64,000 bases of DNA from the NCBI GenBank assembly GCA_034769895.1, contig CM068367.1, positions 711,164,196 to 711,228,195 of the forward strand. The letters are read 5' to 3'. A program made the translations under genes and the position numbers. Position 1 is the stretch's first letter, and the number at the start of each line of letters is the position of its first letter. Shown here one piece after another: positions 51,239 to 62,799 of the stretch. A model generated the notes under the pieces. That model searched no databases and was not told the origin of the DNA. It worked only from the letters and a program-made list of their open reading frames with translations. The stretch is from Magicicada septendecula (taxonomy: Eukaryota > Arthropoda > Insecta > Hemiptera > Cicadidae).

Positions 51239-52922
51239 TTATTTACACTGTTTTTCAAAATACTCATAAAATGATTGTGTTTGTTCATCATTGGACATTC
51301 TTCTCAAGGCTTCATGGAGCATTTTTTTAAATGCATCTTGGTCTAATTCATACAACAGTGTCTGTAAAATTTTAGAAACCTTGTCTCGTGTTTCCTTTGT
51401 TTTGATTTTCTTATTTACATTGGTTCTTCAAGCCTTTAAAAGATGCCATGCACAATAAATACGGTTGTCTGAAGGTCCCATAGCTTTACACCATGTTGAA
51501 TAGAACGTCTCTTCCATATCAGACATAAATGTATGAGTTTTAATACATCCGAATGAAGTCTTTATTTTATAAAAAAAAATCGTAGAATGGTTTCATCCCC
51601 TCTGTTTGTAAACATGAAAGCAGCAGGAAATCCCTCCCTGGTTTCATCCATAGTTAGAAGTGTGTATAACTGAAAATTATAATTAATGAGACCATGCGTT
51701 CTGTCGATGCATACAACATCATTACCATATTTATACAGAACAGTTCTTTGAGCTTTGGTCATAAATACCAACAGAAAATCGTTTTCTTTCAGCTGAGAAA
51801 ACTTGTAAGTAATTACACCTTGTGGTTTATAAATCACTAATGCAGTGTCCTTTGATGTTTTAAGATGTTCAACCCAAGCCTCGATGCTTACAGGGTCAGA
51901 TGGATGTTTTGTGGCTTCATCATTTAGATTAAAGCTTTTTTCAATATTTATAATATCTTTTTTGTTCATTAGGTGAATTCTTTGTAGATCACAATTTGAT
52001 ATAGAACACCTTATGTCTTTTTAAAATTTCCTCATGGGGTATTTTACTTGCTAAGTGAGTTGCAATTTGGTTTCTCTCTTTCTTTGTCAAGTGAATATGT
52101 TTTAACTCATTTTTATGGCCAACATGTGTAGAAAGATATGACACATGCAAAGTATCATTTTTTAATTTTTTCACCTTGATCATTGCTGGATACAAGGCAT
52201 GTATTTTACATGTGCCCATAATTTTTATGTGACGTTTGTTAACACCTCGTTTCCTGTAAAAACCACTTCTGTGGCATTGGTAAACAGATACATTTCCATT
52301 TGACTTTTGTTTAACAAAAGAAGTAGTTTTTTTTAATTTCTTGTTTCCACGCATTAAATTCATCGACAGAATCAAAACTGTGATGTTCAAACTTCATAAA
52401 AATGCCATGTACATTTTCAAAATGACTAAATATTCTCTTCATTATGTCACTTTGGTCTCCTTGTTATGAATTTACAAATAGGATATTTTCTTTCAACCAG
52501 AAGTGAAGGTTTTCCAATGTTATGATATTTTCTTGCATGCTTTATGAGGTTCTGTTTATGCTCGTATTTTGCACTACATAGAGTACACATGAAAGATCGT
52601 GCTAAGGATTTCTTGCCACTTTTATGTATTTTTAAACTTAAATATGTGACGTTTTAAACTACTCTGGTCAATTGTTGTATAAGTGCACATATCACATTTA
52701 TAAATTTGTTTTGGCTCAGAAGAATGGGTTGATTTGATGTGTCGCTGCAAATTCTTTTTTTTGGGAATACTTTTTGTTACACAAAGTGTAAGTAAATTTA
52801 GTTGTTTCAATTTGCTCACCTTTGGCATTTCTTTTGTGAACAATTCTAATATGGTCTTTACAATAAGAACTCTTACTGAACTCTTTGCTGCAAAAATCAC
52901 ATTTTACAGCAGTAGTATTCAT
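51239..52922 (-). pseudogene. Array copy 14: MULE pseudogene
   Basis: Shares GATTTTCTTATTT and CTTTGTCAAG variants with copy 11 and the Gln to Lys finger change with copy 13. Core frameshift near 52019; Trp to stop near 51428. Confidence 0.87.
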
Positions 52923-54193
52923 CTGAAAAAAACGTAGCATTGTTTTCATAGAATTTAAATTTAATAAACAAATTTCAGATAAAACGGTAACAACTAAACT
53001 TTATTTAACAATCACAATTTATATTCCATATAAACTATCATGGCATATACATAGACCTATATGTTATACCGTATAAAGGCCTACTGCAAATTCTGATTTG
53101 TACTTTTCTTCTGTGCTCATTTTGTTTTCCTATTAATATCTCTTATAGTATTGTAAATGGAGAAAGTTTGTAAGTTTTCTTACTTTATGAGTTTGTAAGA
53201 GGCAAACTCAGAAACTTTGCAACAGATTTTTACTACCTGACTTAGCTTATGTATCCAAACAGTTTTACTGTTTCTAGATGCCAGGCATTTAATTTACTTT
53301 AAGTGACTAAGGGCTAACTCAAGCTGAATTAAAATATCAGTTTGTCTCTGTTGATTTTAATTTAAAACATAATTACACAGAACAGTTTGTCAGTTGTTTA
53401 CTGGTTAATGAGTTACTCACAACTTGGATGAACATGTGTATCTTTGCTTGAAAGATCTTAGAATAGTGACAGTGTTTGACAAGAGTAATTGTGAAATCTG
53501 TATAATAGGGTACCGGTACAATGCATAAATGATAGTAAATAGTACACTATAATAAGTAGTACTAGGAGCCTGGCAAAATATTTCTAAAATGCAACTTACA
53601 CATATCCCGTTTCTTGCTTAAATGTCATGTGGGTGAGCGAGCGCACGCGCATACACACACACACGGTACACTGTTCTGCCAGTTGTGAACAGCGGCATTT
53701 GCACAAATTTCACTTGCAGACACTTAGATAAATAAGATAATTAATTTATTGTTGATGTGAGAGGGTACTTTTTATACCTGATGTGCTATGCTACATTTAT
53801 CAAAGACACATGGAAAAAGTAAAATTTACATTTTTACATGTAAAGTACTCAGACAGATTTAAAATTAATACCAGTTGTAATGACAGCTGAGTAAAATAAA
53901 CAGAGCTTATAAAATTTTATTTACTTAACCTAACTCATTTCATATATTTCATTCGCTATATTTTTTAACTAGCTTACTAAAGTACATTTATCAAATTAAA
54001 TTGTGTACCCCCTCCGCACACACACACACACACACACACAGCATGTATATAAACCTTACCTCTGATCTGACTTAACTAACTTTTAAAGTTTTTATGAACA
54101 AACTACTGTATTCTTATAACTTTAAATTGTTTTGTTACTTTTAATTGCTTTCATGTTTTTTTATTTTTATATTACATTTAATTTTTAATTCAC
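52923..54193. repeat. Array spacer 15, left part (truncated)
   Basis: Unit spacer up to TTAATTCAC, ending just before the outer edge of the GC-rich inverted repeat. The shortest (CA)n tract lies here, 54017-54040. The following inverted repeat and the whole pseudogene expected next are missing. Confidence 0.87.
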
Positions 54194-56084
54194 AATTTAT
54201 TTTATATGTTCCTGTTAGAATGCTTCATAGAACTTAATGAAGATAAATGGTATTGATTCCTTGCTAATATTAATTATAAAAATAACTACTCAAACAAATT
54301 AAATAAATTTTAAAGGTGACAATTCATATACTTGTTATAAGGTTAAATAAAATAAATTATTTCCTTAAAGAAATGATCAGCAATGGTTATTGAGATAGAA
54401 TACCTGTTATAAAAATGAAAAGGATATACCTACATGACTACATGTAGTAAGTTTCTTTTGTAAAAGACATCAATCAAATAAATCCCTATATCCAGAGTTC
54501 CCACCAAAAGCACACTAGATGCATAATACTTATAACCCCCAAAATGTACACAGAAATATACACACATAACATGTTCCACAAAACAATTACATTATACAAT
54601 AGTATACAACAAAATAGACATACAGGTCTCTTGCCACGCCCTTTTTATATTACCTTTCTGGTGTTATTACTTTTTCTTTATACGAATCCCAATTAGGATT
54701 AGAAATTTACTTTTATTATTTTACCCTCATGGTGTGGGTTAATTACACATTAGGTGTATACGATAATGTTTAAGTATATAGTAGTCCCCAGGACATAATA
54801 AAATTCAAAACTAAGTGCCTAAGTGGCTAATTGCCTAATTACAGTGAGAAATTAAAAATATTGAAAATAATGAACGCCCCCCAGTTATCATAAATAATAT
54901 AAAGAATTTATATATATGGAAACAGGGCCAATTAATAAAAATAGAATTATTGCATAATATTATAACCCTATGAAAAAAAATACACTTGGCCCAGAGACGG
55001 ACATGTTAACACCCTGATGATTCAGCCTTCAACTTGTCTCAACAGACAAGTTCAAAACTGTATCGACAGGCACTGCTTGGTTGAAACTTGTTGAAAATGC
55101 ACCTCCCTCACCAGTAAATTTTTTATACAAAATAAATTAAACTGATTTTTAATTAAGAAAATATATATATGTATACCACAGAATTGAACATGATAATTAC
55201 TAATAGCCAGAATGACTTAAAATCTGTAAAGAAACCCCTATAATGAAATAAATGGAAAATCTATGCTGAATGTGACTTGTGTAATGCATGCCAGTCTCTG
55301 GCTGACAATTTTACCAGAAATACATTGAAATTTACAATTAATTTAGCACCCAGTCCACACACTAAACTGTCCCATCAATTGGGGATCTAAATGAATGTTT
55401 AAAAATTTGAAATGTAGTAGTTGTCAGGTTATGTATAACTGGTCACGGGGTGTGATTGAGTGCTGACTCTATGTGTAATAATAATTGGCTGTTCGTCACC
55501 TGATTTGGTCCATGAAGGGTATTCTTTTTTATTAGTGATGTGGCGATCTCGTGACTGACATTTTAGGTGTTGTGGTGGTGATCTAATCCCCTCCGGTAGT
55601 GAGCAAAGCTTTTGATGGTCATTGTTCAGCCATGCAGCAGGACTTTTTCTCGTCTACATCGGCGGACCCGCAGTCATGAAGAGAAATTAGCTACTCATAG
55701 CAGGAAGACTAGAAGTGTAGGAATCATCTCTCTACCACAGAGAAAAAGATTGCGACCGTCACCCTCGAAGGATATTGTGAGACGGAAAAAAAAATGGAAG
55801 TCCTTCGTCTTGGTTTACCTACCGTACTTCTCGGCAGAAAGCAGCACTTGGAATTTTCATACTGCAGGAAGGCGGCAGATGCCGACACCGATCAACGTTG
55901 TCTAAACTTCCCGGTAGTTTTCCTATCCACGGGTAGGGCGCAGCACTAATTACCGCTATAATTGTGTACTGCCTATAACTACAAGCAGTCTATTCCGTTT
56001 TTTCGCTCCGTCTTACCGCTAGATATCGGTCCGCTCTCCAATTGTAATTAACTGAAATTTCGCCGATTCAGCGTGATCCGGCAC
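54194..56084. other. Non-repeat island inside the array
   Basis: About 1.9 kb with no similarity I can see to the unit. The first 1.2 kb is AT-rich and has many stops in all frames; 55400-56080 is closer to balanced composition. A plus-strand frame at 55612-55905 (97 codons) is rich in Arg, Lys and Ser and shows no motif I recognise, so I do not call it a gene. No inverted repeats or target duplications were found at the edges. It could be former flanking DNA or a remnant of another mobile element. Confidence 0.6.
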
Positions 56085-56611
56085 AATAGAGTACAGGTAC
56101 AATGCACAAATGATAGTAAATAGTACACTATAATAAGTAGTACTAGGAGCCTGACAAAATATTTCTAATATGCAACTTACACATATCCCGTTTCTTGCTT
56201 AAATGTCATGTGGGTGAGCGAGCGCACGCGCATACACACACACACATGGTACACTGTTCTGCCAGTTGTGAACAGCGGCATTTGCACAAATTTCACTTGC
56301 AGACACTTAGATAAATAAGATAATTAATTTATTGTTGATGTGAGAGGGTACTTTTTATACCTGATGTGCTATGCTACATTTATCAAAGACACATGGAAAA
56401 AGTAAAATTTACATTTTTACATGTAAAGTACTCAGACAGATTTAAAATTAATACCAGTTGTAATGACAGCTGAGTAAAATAAACAGTGCTTATAAAATTT
56501 TATTTACTTAACCTAACTCATTTCATATATATCATTCGCTATATTTTTTAACTAGCTTACTAAAGTACATTTATCAAATTAAATTGTGTACCCCCTCCAC
56601 ACACACACACA

Positions 56612-56654
<43 letters not shown>

Positions 56655-57068
56655 CATGTATATAAACCTTAACTCTGATCTGACTTAACTAACTTTTAAA
56701 GTTTTTATGAACAAACTACTGTATTCTAATAACTTTAAATTGTTTTGTTACTTTTAATTGCTTTCATGTTTTTTATTTTTATATTACATTTAATTTTTAA
56801 TTCACTATAATGTGAGACATATCAATATAAGCTTCGAGGCGACTGCGGTATTGCCTCGCTCCCTGCCCTCCCCGCCTTTGCCTACGCATAACCAAGTGTA
56901 ACGTGCGACAACGCTGGATGGCGAGGGGTGGGGAATAGCTGTTACTATTGCGTAACCTCGAAGCTTACAATGCTAAGTCCCGTACTATAATTTTTACTAT
57001 ACTCCTAAGCCACTTACTAAATTACATTTATTATAGTGCACGTGCGCGCGTATAAACTGTATTGTTCA
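56085..57068. repeat. Array spacer 15, right part
   Basis: The unit resumes in a different phase, at AATAGAGTACAGGTAC. The GTACAGGTAC form matches the outermost spacer 1 rather than the core. (CA)n tract at 56598-56653 (56 bp, with one T interruption); inverted-repeat arms at 56828-56839 and 56956-56967. No gene. Confidence 0.87.
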
Positions 57069-58752
57069 TTATTTACACTGTTTTTCAAAATACTCATAAA
57101 ATGAATGTGTTTATTCATCATTGGACATTCTTCTCAAGGCTTCATGGAGCATTTTTTTAAATGCATCTTGGTCTAATTCATACAACAGTGTCTGTAACAT
57201 TTTAGAAACCTTGTCTCGTGTTTCCTTTGTTTTGATTTTGTTATTTACATTGGTTCTCCAAGCCTTTAAAACATGCCATGCACAATAAATACGGTTGTCT
57301 GAAGGTCCCATAGTTTTACACCATGTTGAATAGAACGTCTCTTCCATATCAGACATAAATGTATGAGTTTTAATACATCCGAATGAAGTCTTTATTTTAT
57401 AAAAAAAAATCGTAGAATGGTTTCATCCCCTCTGTTTGTAAACATGAAAGCAGCAGGAAATCCCTCCCTGGTTTCATCCATAGTTAGAAGTGTGTATAAC
57501 TGAAAATTATAATTAATGAGACCATGCGTTCTGTCGATGCATACAACATCATTACCATATTTATACAGAACAGTTCTTTGAGCTTTGGTCATAAATACCA
57601 ACAGAAAATCGTTTTCTTTCAGCTGAGAAAACTTGTAAGTAATTACACCTTGTGGTTTATAAATCACTAATGCAGTGTCCTTTGATGTTTTAAGATGTTC
57701 AACCCAAGCCTCGATGCTTACAGGGTCAGATGGATGTTTTGTGGCTTCATCATTTAGATTAAAGCTTTTTTCAATATTTATAATATCTTTTTTGTTCATT
57801 AGGTGAATTCTTTGTAGATCACAATTTGATATAGAACACCTTATGTCTTTTTAAAATTTCCTCATGGGGTATTTTACTTGCTAAGTGAGTTGCAATTTGG
57901 TTTCTCTCTTTCTTCGTCAAGTGAATATGTTTTAACTCATTTTTATGGCCAACATGTGTAGAAAGATATGACACATGCAAAGTATCATTTTTTAATTTTT
58001 TCACCTTGATCATTGCTGGATACAAGCCATGTATTTTACATGTGCCCATAATTTTTATGTGACGTTTGTTAACACCTCGTTTCCTGTAAAAACCACTTCT
58101 GTGGCATTGGTAAACAGATACATTTCCATTTGACTTTTGTTTAACAAAAGAAGTAGTTTTTTTCAATTTCTTGTTTCCACGCATTAAATTCATCGACAGA
58201 ATCAAAACTGTGATGTTCAAACTTCATAAAAATGCCATGTACATTTTCAAAATGACTAAATATTCTCTTCATTATGTCACTTTGGTCTCCTTGTTATGAA
58301 TTTACAAATAGGATATTTTCTTTCAACCAGAAGTGAAGGTTTTCCAATGTTATGATATTTTCTTGCATGCTTTATGAGGTTCTGTTTATGCTCGTATTTT
58401 GCACTACATAGAGTACACATGAAAGATCGTGCTAAGGATTTCTTGCCACTTTTATGTATTTTTAAACTTAAATATGTGACGTTTTAAACTACTCTGGTCA
58501 ATTGTTGTATAAGTGCACATATCACATTTATAAATTTGTTTTGGCTCAGAAGAATGGGTTGATTTGATGTGTCGCTGCAAATTCTTTTTTTTGGGAATAC
58601 TGTTTGTTACACAAAGTGTAAGTAAATTTAGTTGTTTCAATTTGCTCACCTTTGGCATTTCTTTTGTGAACAATTCTAATATGGTCTTTACAATAAGAAC
58701 TCTTACTGAACTCTTTGCTGCAAAAATCACATTTTACAGCAGTAGTATTCAT
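57069..58752 (-). pseudogene. Array copy 15: MULE pseudogene
   Basis: Last direct copy. Open segment 57111-57356 ends in the Gln to stop change; core frameshift near 57849; N-terminal frame 57819-58220 open with a private Ala to Gly change. The finger flank has AAATAAACAT as in copies 0 and 1, so the 5' side is of the older type. Confidence 0.87.
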
Positions 58753-59133
58753 CTGAAAATAAACATAGCATTGTTTTCATAGAATTTAAATTTAATAAGC
58801 AAATTTCAGATAAAACGGTAACAACTAAACTTTATTTAACAATCACAATTTATATTCCATATAAACTAACATGGCATATACATAGACCTATATGTTATAC
58901 CGTATAAAGGCATACTGCAAACACTGATTTGTACTTTTCTTCTGTGCTCATTTTTTTTCCTGTTAATATCTCTAATAGTATTGTAAATGGAGAAAGTTTG
59001 TAAGTTTTCTTACTTTATGAGTTTGTAAGAGGCAAACTCAGAAACTTTGCAACAGATTTTTACTATCTGACTTAGCTTATGTATCCAAACAGTTTTACTG
59101 TTTCTAGATGCCAGGCATTTAATTTACTTTTAA
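58753..59133. repeat. Array spacer 16, truncated at the inversion junction
   Basis: First 381 bp of a spacer, ending at AATTTACTTTTAA, where sequence switches to the reverse complement of a zinc-finger region. No gene. Variants (GGCATACTGC, TTCCTGTTAATA) match spacer 1. Confidence 0.87.
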
Positions 59134-60568
59134 ATTCCCAAAAAAAAGAATTTGCAGCGACACATCAAATCAACCCATTCTTCTGAGCCAAAACAAATTT
59201 ATAAATGTGATATGTGCACTTATACAACAATTGACCAGAGTAGTTTAAAACTTCACATATTTAAGTTTAAAAATACATAAAAGTGGCAAGAAATCCTTAG
59301 CACGATCTTTCATGTGTACTCTATGTAGTGCAAAATACGAGCATAAACAGAACCTCATAAAGCATGAAAGAAAATATCATAACATTGGAAAACCTTCACT
59401 TCTGGTTGAAAGAAAATATCCTATTTGTAAATTCATAACGAGGAGACCAAAGTGACATAATGAAGAGAATATTTAGTCATTTTGAAAATGTACATGGCAT
59501 TTTTATGAAGTTTGAACATCACAGTTTTGATTCTGTCGATGAATTTAATGCGTGGAAACAAGAAATTAAAAAAAAACTACTTCTTTTGTTAAACAAAAGT
59601 CAAATGGAAATGTATCTGTTTACCAATGCCACAGAAGTGGTTTTTACAGGAAACGAGGTGTTAACAAACGTCACATAAAAATTATGGGCACATGTAAAAT
59701 ACATGCCTTGTATCCAGCAATGATCAAGGTGAAAAAATTAAAAAATGATACTTTGCATGTGTCATATCTTTCTACACATGTTGGCCATAAAAATGAGTTA
59801 AAACTTATTCACTTGACGAAGAAAGAGAGAAACCAAATTGCAACTCGCTTAGCAAGTAAAATACCCCATGAGGAAATTTTAAAAGACATAAGGTGTTCTA
59901 TATCAAATTGTGACCTACAAAGAATTCACCTAATGAACAATAAAGATATTATAAATATTGAAAAAAGCTTTAATCTAAATGATGAAGCCACAAAACATCC
60001 ATCTGACCCTGTAAGCATCGAGGCTTGGGTTGAACATCTTAAAACATCAAAGGACACTGCATTAGTGATTTATAAACCACAAGGTGTAATTACTTACGAG
60101 TTTTCTCAGCTGAAAGAAAACGATTTTCTGTTGTTATTTATGACCAAAGCTCAAAGAACTGTTCTGTATAAATATGGTAATGATGTTGTATGCATCGACA
60201 GAACGCATGGTCTCATTAATTATAATTTTCAGTTATACACACTTCTAACTATGGATGAAACCAGGGAGGGATTTCCTGCTGCTTTCATGTTTACAAACAA
60301 AGGGGATGAAACCATTCTACGATTTTTTTTTATAAAATAAAGACTTCATTCGGATGTATTAAAACTCATACATTTATGTCTGATATGGAAGAGACGTTCT
60401 ATTCAACATGGTGTAAAACTATGAGACCTTCAGACAACCGTATTTATTGTGCATGGCATGTTTTGACGGCTTGGAGAACCAATGTAAATAACAAAATCAA
60501 AACAAAGGAAACACGAGACAAGGTTTCTAAAATGTTACAGACACTGTTGTATGAATTAGACCAAGATG
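59134..60568 (+). pseudogene. Array copy 16, inverted: MULE pseudogene
   Basis: Plus-strand copy starting inside the second zinc finger. Frames 59460-59678, 59684-60340 (218 codons, N-terminal domain through CIDRTHG and beyond) and 60376-60573 follow. It lacks the core frameshift, so the EEILKDIRCS region reads through, as in copies 0-2. It still has the lesions common to all copies: the homopolymer shift in the second finger, the stop after the third finger, and the stop before the SDMEETFY segment. The 3' end is cut by the LTR retrotransposon at 60569, shortly after LLYELDQD. Confidence 0.88.
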
Positions 60569-62799
60569 TGTGACGATTTCATTAATAAAAAATATGTTAA
60601 TTAATTAAGTTTATAATGTATAAGCTGAGAAATTTTAAATTCTTAATAAAATCTCACATTTTTAAATTAAATCTTATTGCAATCATTTAATAATAATAAT
60701 ATTTTATATAAGTCTAATAATTAAATAAAAGGGAATGGAATTGTACAGAAAGGGTAAAGCTTATTAATTATTCCTGCATAAACAGGAACTGACCATAATT
60801 AACTTGTTTTCTGACCCCTAAATAAACTAAGTATTATTGTAAATTTGTTATTATTTAAATAATTAAATAAGACCATTGTTACGTACTTTGATAACTTCTG
60901 TAACTAAGAATATCTCTATTTAATTATTTAATCAAACCGTAGTCCTGTAATTAAAATTAGAAACATGGAACTACTTTTATGTTGCCTAGTAATTGTCTTG
61001 AGATTACTACTCTCCCCCTGAACTATTTCTGCCACTTGGAATGGAGCGCTCACGCCATAAGCAGCGTAAAGCGTTGTTTCGCTACGTGTATATAAAAATG
61101 TGAAAGGCTTGATTCAATGACTATTTAAATAAGTAAATTTGTGTGGTGATGACATCTCTCTATATTATAAAATAACGGACTATGTAATTTATACAGTATT
61201 ACAACCAAGAAGGTGATAGTCAACTAATCTATAATCATGTGAAGTGTATAACAGTGAAACAAACTTTCTATTTATGTATTCTAACTACAAGATTTACTAA
61301 GAATAACTACAGTCGCCTGAGATGAATGTACCACACCAGGAATGATTTGACATACTTCTAGAACTTCACCGTCACAGTATGATAAGGTAACGACTGAACT
61401 TCAAGAAACATCAGGAGGACCGAAGAACTAATTCTGCAGCAACTTCAGGAAACACACAGGTGACATGGAGGCTTGTCTTCCATGGTTAAGAGTTACAATA
61501 TCATAACCCCCAAAAGACAATTTAAATTATCATATTAAAGACTTTTAAAACTTATGTTTTAAATGTAATAACATTAAAGACTTTAGAAAACTGACATTAT
61601 AGGTAACATGTAGTCTAAAATCTAATAACACTAGTTATAGCAAAAAGGTAAAGTTTAAACTAAAAGTTTTGTTGTTTTACAAGATTAATAAAAAACCATT
61701 CTTCAAATGGTTAGAGTTTCAATATTGTACATGGCAAGGTGACCATTATTCATTTAATATATTTAATCCCGGATCCGTGGAATTAATTAAAAAGGATGTA
61801 CATCATATTTTGAGGCCCCTTTGTAAAGGAGTAATTTATATATATAATCATGTAGTAAACTATATTGTTTGAGAACTTTCAATAGAGAACTTAATCACCA
61901 AATGTAATAAAGAGATGTCATCTGAGTACCGAGTAAACTGAGTGCATAAATCAACAGTCTCCCCTTCCTAATATCCTGCTATAAGAATTGTTTTATTTGT
62001 TGTGATTATTTTCAGTGCTTCACAACGAAGGCAGCCTGTATAATTGGCACATCCAATTATTACTGGTTCCCTAAGTTATAACACAAGAGAAGAGGTTATA
62101 AATTGCGCCACTCTTCTTTTCTGCTGTAATTTGCTTATTTTGCTAATTTGCTAATTTTGCGTAAGAGAAAAGAAAGAAGTAATTGTGTCCCGATATCCCA
62201 CGCACAAAAGCTGTTGATCTATTCACTCATGTAGTTCAATATGTGTCATAATTTTAAATAAGGTAAAAATAATAATTAATATTATAGTAATATAATATAG
62301 GTAACTTTAATTGTAAATATAATATGTGTAAAGTAATATTAACATATAATCCCATGTAAACAATCCATGTAGGTACTTGTTAAAGTCCCATTCATAAACG
62401 TGCCACATTCACGACAATCTCGGACATGTAAGTTTCCTGTTGCCGTTTGTTTAAAATTGTCATAGTTGGTCTCCCCTAAGTTGAGTTAGACAATAAGTCA
62501 CCCTCCTTGTGTGGTCTATTGTTATAAGAAGCGTGTATTTTCCTGTGTTGAGTAACCGAAGATTCCCCCTTTTGTCGTACGCATATTCATGCCTGTGTGA
62601 AATTTCTCTCTCTCGCTCTATGTAAAACGATAAAGGTTGTCATAACATTTTAAGTGTCTATTTGTAAAAAAAAAAGAAAAAGGAGTAAGAATACGATTGA
62701 TTTATATTTTTATATTTTTGTGTAAAAGAAAAAGGAAGCGTTGTATAGCATTTAATGCGAATAGTAGAATAATTAGTTATAGCCGCCCACGTTACGAAA
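60569..62799 (+). other. Probable 5' LTR and leader
   Basis: AT-rich DNA starting with TGTGACGATTTC. A TATATAAAAA box lies at 61089-61098. Short direct repeats of TTTGCTAAT occur near 62125-62160. I could not fix the LTR's 3' end or the primer-binding site: candidates beginning TGG occur near 62044 and 62064 but match no tRNA end I can recognise. A 67-codon frame at 61669-61872 looks spurious. Confidence 0.5.
61089..61098 (+). promoter_or_regulatory. TATA box candidate in the LTR
   Basis: TATATAAAAA in a region upstream of the gag frame, in an otherwise non-coding stretch that begins with a TG LTR end. Supported only by the motif and its position. Confidence 0.35.

Larger units (their letters stand above)
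5536..59133 (-). repeat. Tandem array (macrosatellite) of MULE-derived units, period about 3.1-3.3 kb
   Basis: Fifteen full-length units and one partial unit follow head to tail. Measured at the ATG of the first zinc finger, successive spacings are 3115, 3280, 3234, 3263, 3233, 3228, 3276, 3228, 3276, 3273, 3248, 4193, 3281, 3240 and 5830 bp. The 4193 step contains the Penelope-like insertion (944 bp plus a 12-bp target duplication, leaving 3237) and the 5830 step contains the unrelated island. Other differences come mainly from the (CA)n tract (24 to 80 bp), a 9-bp GC-rich minisatellite (2 to 5 copies) and a deletion of about 165 bp in the first spacer. Copies within the core are nearly identical by eye; edge copies are more diverged. 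Confidence 0.97.

Noticed and set aside
55612-55905. 97-codon frame in the non-repeat island
   Set aside because: No recognisable domain and skewed Arg/Lys/Ser composition; I leave it as an unsupported frame within the island.
5536-59133. CRISPR array or rRNA/histone gene cluster
   Set aside because: The repeat is 3.2 kb with no short-repeat/spacer structure, and the conserved coding content is a transposase, with no rRNA or histone sequence seen.
5536-59133. Functional multi-copy zinc-finger gene family
   Set aside because: Every copy has several frameshifts or stops in the same places, and the transposase ends before its catalytic Glu region.
61669-61872. 67-codon frame in the LTR/leader
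   Set aside because: Short, in AT-rich non-coding DNA upstream of gag, with no motif.
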